DNA of 64,000 nucleotides, taken from positions 1-64,000 of the forward strand of contig CAIVXG010000047.1 of the NCBI GenBank assembly GCA_903909815.1. Direction: 5' to 3'. A program made the translations under genes and the position numbers. The DNA comes from an uncultured beta proteobacterium. Lineage in GTDB: Bacteria > Pseudomonadota > Gammaproteobacteria > Burkholderiales > Burkholderiaceae_C. The notes under the pieces are model-generated. The model worked only from the letters and a program-made list of their open reading frames with translations, made no database searches and was not told where the DNA came from. Below are positions 49,823 to 58,049 of this stretch, in pieces (the stretch's first letter is position 1; each line of letters opens with the position of its first letter).

Positions 49823-52147
49823 ATGGCCATCAGAGAAAAGCTCGACCGCCTCGTCTTACGCATGCATGACACGCCGCAGTACAACGCGCAAGGGGCCGTG
49901 CTGTTCGTTGATCTGGAACAGCGCACGCTGCTCAGGAAATACCTGCCGCTGGAGGTGCTGCGAAATTTTCTTGGCGGGCGCGGCGCAAACATGTGGCTGC
50001 TCTACAACCTGATGGACGAGGAGCGCGATGCGCTGGACCCGGAGATCCCCTTGATCTTTGGCGCCGGCGTGCTGACCAGCAGCATGCCATCGGCCACGCG
50101 CGGCAACATCACCAGTAAATCGCCCGACAGCTATGCGATTTTGGACGCCAATGCGGGCGACTTCTTCCCGTCGTTTTTGCGTCGCCACGGCTACGAGCAC
50201 ATCGTCCTGTTCGGCCGCTCGGCCTGCTGGACCCTGCTCAAGATCTCCTACGACACGGCCGAATTCATCGACGCCACGCCCTACCTGGGGCTGGACAACC
50301 TGGACATGGCTGCGGCCGTGGCGCGCGACTTCAACTGCGTCGAGCGCGAAGACATGGCGTTGGCGCGCATCACCACCGCGGGCGAGAACCAGGTGCTGTG
50401 TAGCGGCATCATGGGGGGCATCAAGTCGATCTGGGCGCGCGGCGGCGGCGGCGCCAAGATGGGCTCGCTCCGGCTCAAGGCAATCATGATCCACGGCGAG
50501 CCCAATACCCTGGCGCCAGTGCAGCCCATGGCCAAGTACAACCAGCTCATCGGCAAGAAGATCATCGGCACCAGCGTGATCAAGAACGCCCTCAAGATGG
50601 TGGGAACGCCCTTCCTATACAAGCCCAGCCGGGTGCTGTGCGCCCTGGGAACCAAGAACCATCAGGAGTCCAGCTGGACGCCTGCGCTGGACGCCGACAA
50701 TTTCGACCCCTACCGTCCCGGCATGGACGGCTGCTATCGCTGCCCGGTGCATTGCCGAAATCAGAATGACATGACGCCCGGCGCCAAGTCCGGCTGGGGC
50801 GCATCTGCCCTCAAGGGTCTGTCCGGCAACGCCAGCTACGACAAGGACCAGGCTGCCATCGACCACGGCAAGCGGCGCAGCTACAACGGCATTCACGGCG
50901 ACGGCCACTACGACCGCTACGACAAGGGCGACGGACCCGAGTACGTCACGCTGGGCAAGTTCGGCCCGCTGATCGGCATCAAGCAGCCCGAGCAGGTGCT
51001 GCGCCTGAACAACATCCTGAACGATCTGGGACTTGACTCCGCATCCACCGGAAGCGCCATCGCCTGGGCCATGGAGTTGTTCCAGCGCGGCATCATCGGC
51101 CTGCAGGAGACCGGTGGCATGGACCTGAGCTGGGGCAACTACGAGGTCATCGAGAAGCTGCTGTTCATGACCGCGCGCCGCGAAGGCTTCGGCGACACCA
51201 TTGCCGACTCGGCGCGCGCGGTGGAGCGGGGCAAGTACCCGGTGGTCGCACTGGACTATCGCATGACGGTCAAGGGCCTGTTCCAGTCCGATCCGCACGA
51301 TGCACGCATCCTCAAGGCCTTCGCCCTGGGGCTGTCGGTGGCCACACGCGGCATGGATCACCTGCGCAACCGTGTCACTTTGGAGATCAACGCCCGCATC
51401 AATGACGATCCGGTTTTCAAGGCGTCCTTGTACGGCGGAAGCGTGTCTGCAGCACCGAACAGCTACGAGGGCAAGGAATTTGCGGTGCGCAAGTGCGAAA
51501 ACACCTACGCGGTGGGCGACTCGGTGGGCATGTGCCGTTTCAACACCAAGCTGTTCAACTCCCCCACGTTGCCCGACCTCAAGGATTTCGCCACGCAAAT
51601 CAGCGCGCTCACGGGGCAGGCCTTCACCGAGGCCGAGCTCGACGAAATCGGGCGCAACGTCACCGGTGTGGAGCGCATGCTGAACTTCCGTTTTGGACTG
51701 CGCTCCAAGGACGACACGCTGCCAAGGCGCTGGTTTGAAGAGGCCTTGACCGAAGGCCCCTTTGCCGGCGAGAAGATCGACCGCGCCGAATTCGATGCCA
51801 TGAAGAAGCGCTTCTACAGCCTGAGCGGCTTGAACACGGAGGGCACGCCGGCCGTGGCCTGGCACGAGAAGCTGTCGCTGCTGATCACCGGCTTCGCCGT
51901 GCGGGTCAGCTTGCCCCAGCCGCTGGCCGGCGCGCCCGAGCAGGTGGTGGTCATCGATGAAGTGATTAGCGACGTGAGCGCACTGCGCCATGCCCTACTG
52001 CGCAAGCTGCCCGAGGCCGCGGACGATCTCAACGACAGCAGTTGGAACGTTGCCGTGAATGGCACGATGGTGCTGTCGGGAGAAGCATCCACGCCGATTT
52101 TCAGCGGGGATCTGCTGGTGCTGGTGCCCATCATCGCGGGCGGATGA
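49823..52147 (+). CDS. aor: Aldehyde:ferredoxin oxidoreductase fused to a C-terminal MoaD/ThiS-like domain
   Basis: 774 residues; the family norm is about 600-620. N-terminal AOR domain: FLGGRGANMWLLYNL, SATRGNITSKSP. The [4Fe-4S] ligands are C304, C307 and C311 (CYRCPVHC) and C571 (SVGMCRF). From about residue 680 a ubiquitin-like domain follows and ends in VLVPIIAGG at the very C-terminus, the thiocarboxylation tail of MoaD. Tungsten or molybdenum pterin enzyme that would oxidise aldehydes such as phenylacetaldehyde to acids. Aromatoleum AOR has aorD, a separate MoaD-like gene; here it appears fused. Confidence 0.85.
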   Translation: MAIREKLDRLVLRMHDTPQYNAQGAVLFVDLEQRTLLRKYLPLEVLRNFLGGRGANMWLLYNLMDEERDALDPEIPLIFGAGVLTSSMPSATRGNITSKSPDSYAILDANAGDFFPSFLRRHGYEHIVLFGRSACWTLLKISYDTAEFIDATPYLGLDNLDMAAAVARDFNCVEREDMALARITTAGENQVLCSGIMGGIKSIWARGGGGAKMGSLRLKAIMIHGEPNTLAPVQPMAKYNQLIGKKIIGTSVIKNALKMVGTPFLYKPSRVLCALGTKNHQESSWTPALDADNFDPYRPGMDGCYRCPVHCRNQNDMTPGAKSGWGASALKGLSGNASYDKDQAAIDHGKRRSYNGIHGDGHYDRYDKGDGPEYVTLGKFGPLIGIKQPEQVLRLNNILNDLGLDSASTGSAIAWAMELFQRGIIGLQETGGMDLSWGNYEVIEKLLFMTARREGFGDTIADSARAVERGKYPVVALDYRMTVKGLFQSDPHDARILKAFALGLSVATRGMDHLRNRVTLEINARINDDPVFKASLYGGSVSAAPNSYEGKEFAVRKCENTYAVGDSVGMCRFNTKLFNSPTLPDLKDFATQISALTGQAFTEAELDEIGRNVTGVERMLNFRFGLRSKDDTLPRRWFEEALTEGPFAGEKIDRAEFDAMKKRFYSLSGLNTEGTPAVAWHEKLSLLITGFAVRVSLPQPLAGAPEQVVVIDEVISDVSALRHALLRKLPEAADDLNDSSWNVAVNGTMVLSGEASTPIFSGDLLVLVPIIAGG

Positions 52148-52215
52148 GCCCCGCGCCCGCGTCCCACCGAGCTACGCATCGGACCGCTTCCTCCACCCCG
52201 AACTACGAGTCTCAC

Positions 52216-53523
52216 ATGAGCTATTTCGACGAAGCCACCGAGACCATGGCGCGCGAGCCCCTCGCCGAACTGCAACTGCACAAGCTGCAACGAATGCTGG
52301 CCCACCTGTGGCAAAGGAATCGCTTCTACACCGCCAAATGGCAGGCTGCCGGCGTGCAGCCGTCCGACATCCGCTGCCTGGCCGATCTATCCCTGTTGCC
52401 ACTGACGCGAAAGAGCGAGTTGCTGCAAGACCAGGCCCGGTACGCGCCGTTCGGCAGCAACCTGACCTACGCGCCCGAAGCCTATGTGCGTATGCACCAG
52501 ACCTCGGGCACCACGGGCCTGCCCTTGAAGGTGTTCGACACGCACGAGTCCTGGGACTGGTGGGGGCGCTGCTGGGGCCATGTTCTGACCGGCGCCGGAG
52601 TCAGGCCCTCGGACCGGCTCTTCATGGCCTTCGGCTTTGGTCCGTTCATCGGCTTCTGGGCCGCAGTCGAAGGTGCGAGAAAGCTCGGCGCCCTGATGAT
52701 TCCGGGGGGCGGTCGCGACACGCAGCAACGCCTGGAGATGATGCGCGACGCGGGTGCCACGGTGCTGTGTTGCACGCCCTCGTATGCGCTGCGCATGGCC
52801 GAGGTGGCGCAGGAGATCGGCTTCGACCTGCGCTCCATCCCGCTGCAGACCACGGTCCATGCGGGCGAACCGGGGGCCAGCGTCGCGGCCACCAAACAAC
52901 GCATCGAGAACACCTGGGCCGCCAAGTGTTTCGACCACGCCGGCGCCTCCGAGGTGGGCGCCCATTCCTTTGAATGCCAGGCCCAACCGGGCGGCACGCA
53001 CCTGATCGAGAGCGAATACATCGCGGAAATCCTCGACCCGCTGAGCGGCGCGCCGGTGTTGCCGGGCGAGCGCGGCGAACTGGTGATCACCAACCTGGGG
53101 CGCTGGGGTTTCCCGGTGCTGCGCTATTGCACTGGCGACCTGGTGCAGACGAATCTGCAGCGCTGCGCCTGCGGTCGGACTTCGCTGCGCTTTGAAGGCG
53201 GCGTGCTCGGGCGCGCCGACGACATGGTGACGGTGCGCGGCGTGAACGTGTTCCCGGCCGGCGTGGAAAACATCATCCGCAGTTTCACCGAGGTGGACGA
53301 GTTTCGCGTCACGGTAAGCAAGACCCGGCAGATGGACGAAATGGATATCGAAGTCGAACTGTGCGCCGGCACTGACACCGCCTTGATTCAAACCATCGGC
53401 ACCCGGCTCGACAGCATGCTGGCCTTTCGCCCGCGCGTGCGCCTGGTACCCCACGGCGCGCTGCCGCGCTTTGAAATGAAGGCCAAGCGCTTTCACGTCA
53501 AGTTGGAGACGGCCGGGTGCTGA
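52216..53523 (+). CDS. paaK: Phenylacetate-CoA ligase (first copy)
   Basis: 435 residues from ATG 52216 (MSYFDEATETMAREPL). An ATG at 52144 overlapping the aor stop would add 24 atypical residues. Adenylate-forming motif HQTSGTTGLPLKVFD, then RADDMVTVRGVNVFP near the C-terminus, as in PaaK. Lacks a strong ribosome site but follows aor closely, so translation may be coupled. Activates phenylacetate or a related aryl acid made by the aldehyde oxidoreductase. Differs from padJ (58050-59375), so the two may have different substrates. Confidence 0.84.
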   Translation: MSYFDEATETMAREPLAELQLHKLQRMLAHLWQRNRFYTAKWQAAGVQPSDIRCLADLSLLPLTRKSELLQDQARYAPFGSNLTYAPEAYVRMHQTSGTTGLPLKVFDTHESWDWWGRCWGHVLTGAGVRPSDRLFMAFGFGPFIGFWAAVEGARKLGALMIPGGGRDTQQRLEMMRDAGATVLCCTPSYALRMAEVAQEIGFDLRSIPLQTTVHAGEPGASVAATKQRIENTWAAKCFDHAGASEVGAHSFECQAQPGGTHLIESEYIAEILDPLSGAPVLPGERGELVITNLGRWGFPVLRYCTGDLVQTNLQRCACGRTSLRFEGGVLGRADDMVTVRGVNVFPAGVENIIRSFTEVDEFRVTVSKTRQMDEMDIEVELCAGTDTALIQTIGTRLDSMLAFRPRVRLVPHGALPRFEMKAKRFHVKLETAGC

Positions 53524-53538
53524 GTGCAGCGTGATTTT

Positions 53539-53579
53539 CATTCGCCTGGTGAATGTGGCCAATTCCAAAAATGAATTGG
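53539..53579. promoter_or_regulatory. Tandem inverted repeats ATTC-N7-GAAT before padE
   Basis: CATTC-N7-GAATG (53539-53555) and CCAATTC-N7-GAATTGG (53559-53579) have the same spacer length and the common core ATTC-N7-GAAT, with centres 22 bases apart, i.e. two helical turns. They lie about 120-160 bases before padE in the 174-base gap after paaK. They look like a double operator for the phenylglyoxylate oxidoreductase operon. Confidence 0.5.
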
Positions 53580-53697
53580 ACGAATGGGCCGCGAGACACT
53601 ACATTGGCCGACAAACAGGCTCGCACAGAGCCAACAAAGAATTCACGAAGGATGGGGCGGCGTGCGCTGACCCAGAACTTTGAGAGGAGACGACAAC

Positions 53698-54255
53698 ATG
53701 CTTGAGATCATCATCCAGGGCCGTGGCGGCCAGGGTGCACAGACCGCCGGGAATTTGCTGGCGGGCGCGTTCCATGCGCAAGGCCTGCACGTTCAGTGCT
53801 TTGCCAGCTACGGCGGAGCCCGTCGCGGCACACCCGTGAACTCCTATCTGCGTGTGGACCAGCGTCCGGTGCGTGTGCGTTGCGACATCGAGCGCGCCAA
53901 CGCCATCCTGTGCTTTGACGCCAGTCTGCTCGAAGGCCGACTGCTGGGTGCAGCCCATGCCGACACCTACATCGTCGTCAATTCGGCGCGCAGCGCCAGC
54001 GACTTTGCGCAACTCCTGCCCGGCAGAAAAGTCATCCCCATCGATGCACTGGCGATCTCGCGCGAACAGGGCCTGGGGCGCATCGTGAACTCCGCCTTGC
54101 TCGGCGCTTTGGCTCGGGTGCTGCAGGCGCCCACGCTGGCCGCATTGACGCAGGCGCTGGTGGATAACGCGCCCAAGCACCACGACGAGAACGTCGCCGC
54201 CTGCACCGAAGGCTACCGCTGGGCCGACCGGCAACTCTTGGGGGCTGCAGCATGA
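53698..54255 (+). CDS. padE: Phenylglyoxylate oxidoreductase gamma subunit (PadE-like)
   Basis: 185 residues. 2-oxoacid:ferredoxin oxidoreductase gamma domain: IIIQGRGGQGAQTAGNLLAGAF and ASYGGARRGTPVNSYLRV. AGAGGAGA precedes ATG 53698. It overlaps the next gene by four bases. In the enzyme it binds CoA and supports the alpha/beta core, which converts phenylglyoxylate and CoA to benzoyl-CoA and CO2. Confidence 0.87.
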   Translation: MLEIIIQGRGGQGAQTAGNLLAGAFHAQGLHVQCFASYGGARRGTPVNSYLRVDQRPVRVRCDIERANAILCFDASLLEGRLLGAAHADTYIVVNSARSASDFAQLLPGRKVIPIDALAISREQGLGRIVNSALLGALARVLQAPTLAALTQALVDNAPKHHDENVAACTEGYRWADRQLLGAAA

Positions 54256-55907
54256 GCGCCCTCGTCCCCACCACCTGGACCACAGGCAGCACCGAGGCCA
54301 TCAAGACCGGAACCTGGCGCGCCTCCTTGGCCAAACACATCCAGGCTCCCGCGCCCTGCCACGGCGCCTGCCCCGTCAACGGCGATATCGCACAATGGAT
54401 TGGACTGGCGCGTGCGCGCGATTTCCACGGCGCCTGGCAGGTGCTGGTGCGGCACAACCCCTTTCCCTCGATCGCCGGGCGCATCTGCCACCATCCCTGC
54501 GAGACCGCCTGCAACCGCGCCGGTTATGACGAGGCCTTGTCGATCTGCAAGCTTGAGCGCTTCGTTGGCGATCAGGCGCTGGCACAGGGCTGGAAGTTCG
54601 AGCCGGCGCCGGCGCGAAGCGCCCACGTGGCCATCGTCGGCGGCGGCCCATCAGGCTTGTCCGCGGCGTTTCAATTGCGCTCCATGGGTTTTGCGGTGAC
54701 GCTCTACGAAGCCCAGGCCGAGTTGGGCGGGCTCATGCGTTACGGCATCCCCGCCTACCGTCTGGCACGCGCCGTGCTCGACGGCGAGATCGCCCGCATC
54801 GTGGCGCTGGGCGTGACCGTGCATTGCAATCACCGCATCGACTCAGCCTCGGGCTTTACCCAACTGCGCGAGCAGCACGACGCGCTTTACCTGGCGCTGG
54901 GCGCCGCGCGCCCCAAGCGTCTGCCCGCGCTCGACTACAGCCAGGATTTTGTCTGCGACGGCGCGGCCTACCTGGCCGGCGCCAACAGCGGCCAGCCGCT
55001 GGCGCTGGGGCGGCGCCTGGTGGTGATCGGAGGCGGCAGCGCCGCCCTTGATGCCGCGCGCAGCGCACGCCGACTCGGGCACGAGGTCACGTTACTGGCG
55101 CTGGAACAACGTCGTCAGATGCCCGCGCAGCACGAAGAAGTTGACGAGGCGCTAGAGGAAGGCATCGTTCTGGTGGACGGTGCGCGCCTGGACCAGGTGC
55201 ACGACCACGGCGCGCCCGGGCTGACCCTGAGCTGCACGCGGGTAGCCTTTGTCGCGGGCGCGAAACGCGGACAGTTCAGCCTGAGCACCGTGGCGGACAG
55301 CGCCTTTGACATCGCGGCCGACGCCGTCGTCACTTCCATCGGCCAGGATCCCGAGCTCGACATCCTGGGCCAGGGTTTCGCTGCGGCCGGCGGTTTGCTC
55401 GTCACCGACGCCCGCCTGGCGACCGCTTGCCAGGGCGTTTACGCCGGCGGCGACATGGCCAGCATGGCGCGCTTTGTGACAGAGGCCATTGGCATGGGAC
55501 AACGCGCAGCCCATGAGATCGCGCGCGAACTCGGGCGCGGTGCTGCGGCGCACGCCGGCGCCGTCCAAAGCGGCGAAGCCGAGGTGGCGCTGACCGCCAT
55601 CGGCACCTGGTATCACCCCAAGCAGGAACGCGTGCCCTCGCGCTGGCTGGCCGTGGCCGAGCGCCTGCACGGCGACGCCGAAGTCCAGTTGGGACTGGAA
55701 CTAGAACAGGTGCTGGCGGAGAGCGAACGCTGCTTTTCCTGCGGCACCTGCACCCACTGCGACAACTGCGTGGTGTATTGCCCCGACATGGCGGTGGTGC
55801 GCTCGGGCGAGGGCTACGCCGTGCTGACCGACTTCTGCAAAGGCTGCGGCTTGTGCGTCAAGGAATGCCCCACTGGCTCGATGAAGATGCAGGAGGAACT
55901 GCGATGA
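54252..55907 (+). CDS. padH: NAD(P)/FAD iron-sulfur subunit of phenylglyoxylate oxidoreductase (PadH with PadF-like ferredoxin tail)
   Basis: 551 residues. GltD-like N-terminus with PCHGACPVNGDIAQWI and HHPCETACNR cysteines. FAD site VAIVGGGPSGLSAAFQL and NAD(P) site VVIGGGSAALDAARSA. The C-terminal 70 residues hold two ferredoxin [4Fe-4S] motifs, CTHCDNCVVYCP and CKGCGLCVKECP. In Azoarcus evansii the flavoprotein (PadH) and the ferredoxin-like subunit (PadF) are separate genes; no separate padF exists here, so this looks like a fusion. It would pass electrons to NAD+. Confidence 0.84.
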   Translation: MSALVPTTWTTGSTEAIKTGTWRASLAKHIQAPAPCHGACPVNGDIAQWIGLARARDFHGAWQVLVRHNPFPSIAGRICHHPCETACNRAGYDEALSICKLERFVGDQALAQGWKFEPAPARSAHVAIVGGGPSGLSAAFQLRSMGFAVTLYEAQAELGGLMRYGIPAYRLARAVLDGEIARIVALGVTVHCNHRIDSASGFTQLREQHDALYLALGAARPKRLPALDYSQDFVCDGAAYLAGANSGQPLALGRRLVVIGGGSAALDAARSARRLGHEVTLLALEQRRQMPAQHEEVDEALEEGIVLVDGARLDQVHDHGAPGLTLSCTRVAFVAGAKRGQFSLSTVADSAFDIAADAVVTSIGQDPELDILGQGFAAAGGLLVTDARLATACQGVYAGGDMASMARFVTEAIGMGQRAAHEIARELGRGAAAHAGAVQSGEAEVALTAIGTWYHPKQERVPSRWLAVAERLHGDAEVQLGLELEQVLAESERCFSCGTCTHCDNCVVYCPDMAVVRSGEGYAVLTDFCKGCGLCVKECPTGSMKMQEELR

Positions 55908-57061
55908 ACGGCCCCCACAAATCCCGGCTGCTCACCGGCAATCAGGCCGTTGCCTGGGGCGCGCGTCTGGCGCGGCCGCAGGTGGTTCCGGTGTATCCGA
56001 TCACGCCGCAAACCCCGGTTCTGGAACAGATCACGGCCTTCGTCGCCGACGGCGAATTCAACACCGAGATCATCACGCCCGAATCCGAACACTCGGTGAT
56101 GTCAGCCTGCATCCCGGCCTCGCTGGTGGGCACGCGCGTCTTCACCGCCACGGCGTCTCAGGGGTTGCTGCTAATGCACGAGTTGCTGCACTATGCCAGC
56201 GGCGCGCGCGCCCCCATCGTCATGGCCAACATCAATCGCACCGTGGCTTCGCCCTGGGCGTTCTGGCCCGACCAGACCGACAGCCTGTCACAGCGCGATA
56301 CCGGCTGGATCCAGTACTACGTGGAGAGCGCCCAGGAGGCACTCGACACCGTGATTCAGGCCTTTCGCGTGGCCGAACAGGTGCTGCTGCCGACCATGGT
56401 GAACCTGGACGCCTTCTATGTGTCGCACTCGCTGGAGCCGGTGCTGGTGCCCGAGCAGGCCCAGGTGGACGGCTACCTGCCGGCGTTTGATCCCCCGCAC
56501 CGCCTGGACACCGAGAAGGTCGAATCCTGGGGCAACGTGGTGTCGCAGGAGATGTTCTTTCGCCACCGCCAGGCGCTGGGCGAGGCCATGGCGCGCGTGC
56601 CAGCGCTGGCCGCGAAGGCTGATCAGGAGTGGGCGCAACTGACGGGGCGCAGCCACGGCGTGATCGAGCGCTACCGGTGCGACGGCGCCAAGACCTTGCT
56701 CGTCACCATGGGCAGCATGTGCGGGACAGCCCGCGACGCCGTAGACGCGATGCGTGAGGCCGGCCAGGCCGTGGGGCTGGTCAAGGTGCGGCTGTTTCGC
56801 CCCCTGCCCACCGCCGGGTTGCTCGCGGCGCTCGAAGGCGCCGAAGAAGTCGTGGTGCTCGACCGCAACTACTCGCCGGGGCACGGCGGCGTGCTGCACC
56901 AGGAACTGCGCGCAGCGCTGTACGGCAGTTCGGTCACGCCGCGCGTGCACGGTCTGCTCGCTGGAGTGGGTGGCGTCAACGTGTCACCGGCGAAGATTGT
57001 CGAGTTCGTCAGCCACGCCGTGCAAGGCGCGGCCCTGTCCGATTCCCAGTGGGTAAGGTGA
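55904..57061 (+). CDS. padG: Phenylglyoxylate oxidoreductase alpha subunit (PadG-like)
   Basis: 385 residues. Pyruvate:ferredoxin oxidoreductase-type alpha subunit: LTGNQAVAWGARLARPQVVPVYPITPQTP at the start and ITPESEHSVMSACI, then GSMCGTARDAVDAMR in the C-terminal domain. ATG 55904 overlaps the padH stop by four bases. Forms the catalytic core with the beta subunit. Confidence 0.88.
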   Translation: MNGPHKSRLLTGNQAVAWGARLARPQVVPVYPITPQTPVLEQITAFVADGEFNTEIITPESEHSVMSACIPASLVGTRVFTATASQGLLLMHELLHYASGARAPIVMANINRTVASPWAFWPDQTDSLSQRDTGWIQYYVESAQEALDTVIQAFRVAEQVLLPTMVNLDAFYVSHSLEPVLVPEQAQVDGYLPAFDPPHRLDTEKVESWGNVVSQEMFFRHRQALGEAMARVPALAAKADQEWAQLTGRSHGVIERYRCDGAKTLLVTMGSMCGTARDAVDAMREAGQAVGLVKVRLFRPLPTAGLLAALEGAEEVVVLDRNYSPGHGGVLHQELRAALYGSSVTPRVHGLLAGVGGVNVSPAKIVEFVSHAVQGAALSDSQWVR

Positions 57062-57066
57062 ACACC

Positions 57067-57981
57067 ATGATCCAGATTCAAAATGCCAACCAGGAATCCA
57101 TGCTGTGCTCAGGGCACGCCGCCTGTCCGGGATGCCTGGACGCGCTGACGGTACGGCATATCCTCACGGCGCTGGGGCCCAAGACCATGGCCGTGATCCC
57201 CCCCTCGTGCATGGCCATCATCGCCGGACCGCAGCCCTACAGTTCGCTGCGCATCCCCGTGTACCAACCCACGCTCGAGTCCAGTGCTGCTGCGGCCACG
57301 GGCCTGCGACGCGCGCTGGATGCCCAGGGCAAGCACGACACGCAGATCATCGTGCTGGCCGGTGACGGTGGCACCTACGACATCGGTTTTCAATGCCTGT
57401 CGTCGGCAGCCGAACGCAACGAAGATTTCATCTACTTCTGCCTGGACAACGAAGGCTACATGAACACGGGCGCGCAAAAATCCTCGTCAACGCCACATTT
57501 TGCACGCACCGGATCCACCCCCACGGGCAAGACCTCGCGCAAGAAAAACCTCACCGAAATCATGGGCGCACACCGCGTTCCCTATGTAGCAACCGCCAGC
57601 GCAGGCCATCTGAGCGATCTGCTGCGCAAGGTGGAAAAGGCGAAGCAGATGAAGGGCACGCGCATCATCACGCTGCTGATACCCTGCATGGACGGCTGGG
57701 GCGTCGCCGATGATGCGGGTTTGACCACGGCGCGCTACGCCGTCGAGTGCGGAGCGTTCCCGTTGTATGAAATCGAAGACGGACATCACTACACGCTGAA
57801 CCACACCCGCAAGACCCGTCCGGTATCGGACTACCTCGCACTGCAACGCCGCTACCGCAACATGCCCGACGCCGAGATCGAAACGCTGCAGGCGGAAATC
57901 GACGAAGGCTGGTGCACTTTGCAGGAACGCGCGGCGGCCAGCCAGGCGCGAGCTCGAGCCGCCGCTGCCGCATCGGTTTGA
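57067..57981 (+). CDS. padI: Phenylglyoxylate oxidoreductase beta subunit (PadI-like)
   Basis: 304 residues from ATG 57067, five bases after padG. Thiamine-diphosphate-binding beta subunit: N-terminal CSGHAACPGCLDAL with cluster cysteines, then LAGDGGTYDIGFQCLSSAA and LDNEGYMNTGAQ for TPP/Mg binding. It carries out decarboxylation of phenylglyoxylate. Gene order is gamma, flavoprotein, alpha, beta. Confidence 0.88.
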   Translation: MIQIQNANQESMLCSGHAACPGCLDALTVRHILTALGPKTMAVIPPSCMAIIAGPQPYSSLRIPVYQPTLESSAAAATGLRRALDAQGKHDTQIIVLAGDGGTYDIGFQCLSSAAERNEDFIYFCLDNEGYMNTGAQKSSSTPHFARTGSTPTGKTSRKKNLTEIMGAHRVPYVATASAGHLSDLLRKVEKAKQMKGTRIITLLIPCMDGWGVADDAGLTTARYAVECGAFPLYEIEDGHHYTLNHTRKTRPVSDYLALQRRYRNMPDAEIETLQAEIDEGWCTLQERAAASQARARAAAAASV

Positions 57982-58049
57982 AGAGCACTGGCCATTCAGC
58001 GAAGAGCACATCGTCAGCCAATACCATCCTTGCATCAGCGGAGTACAAC

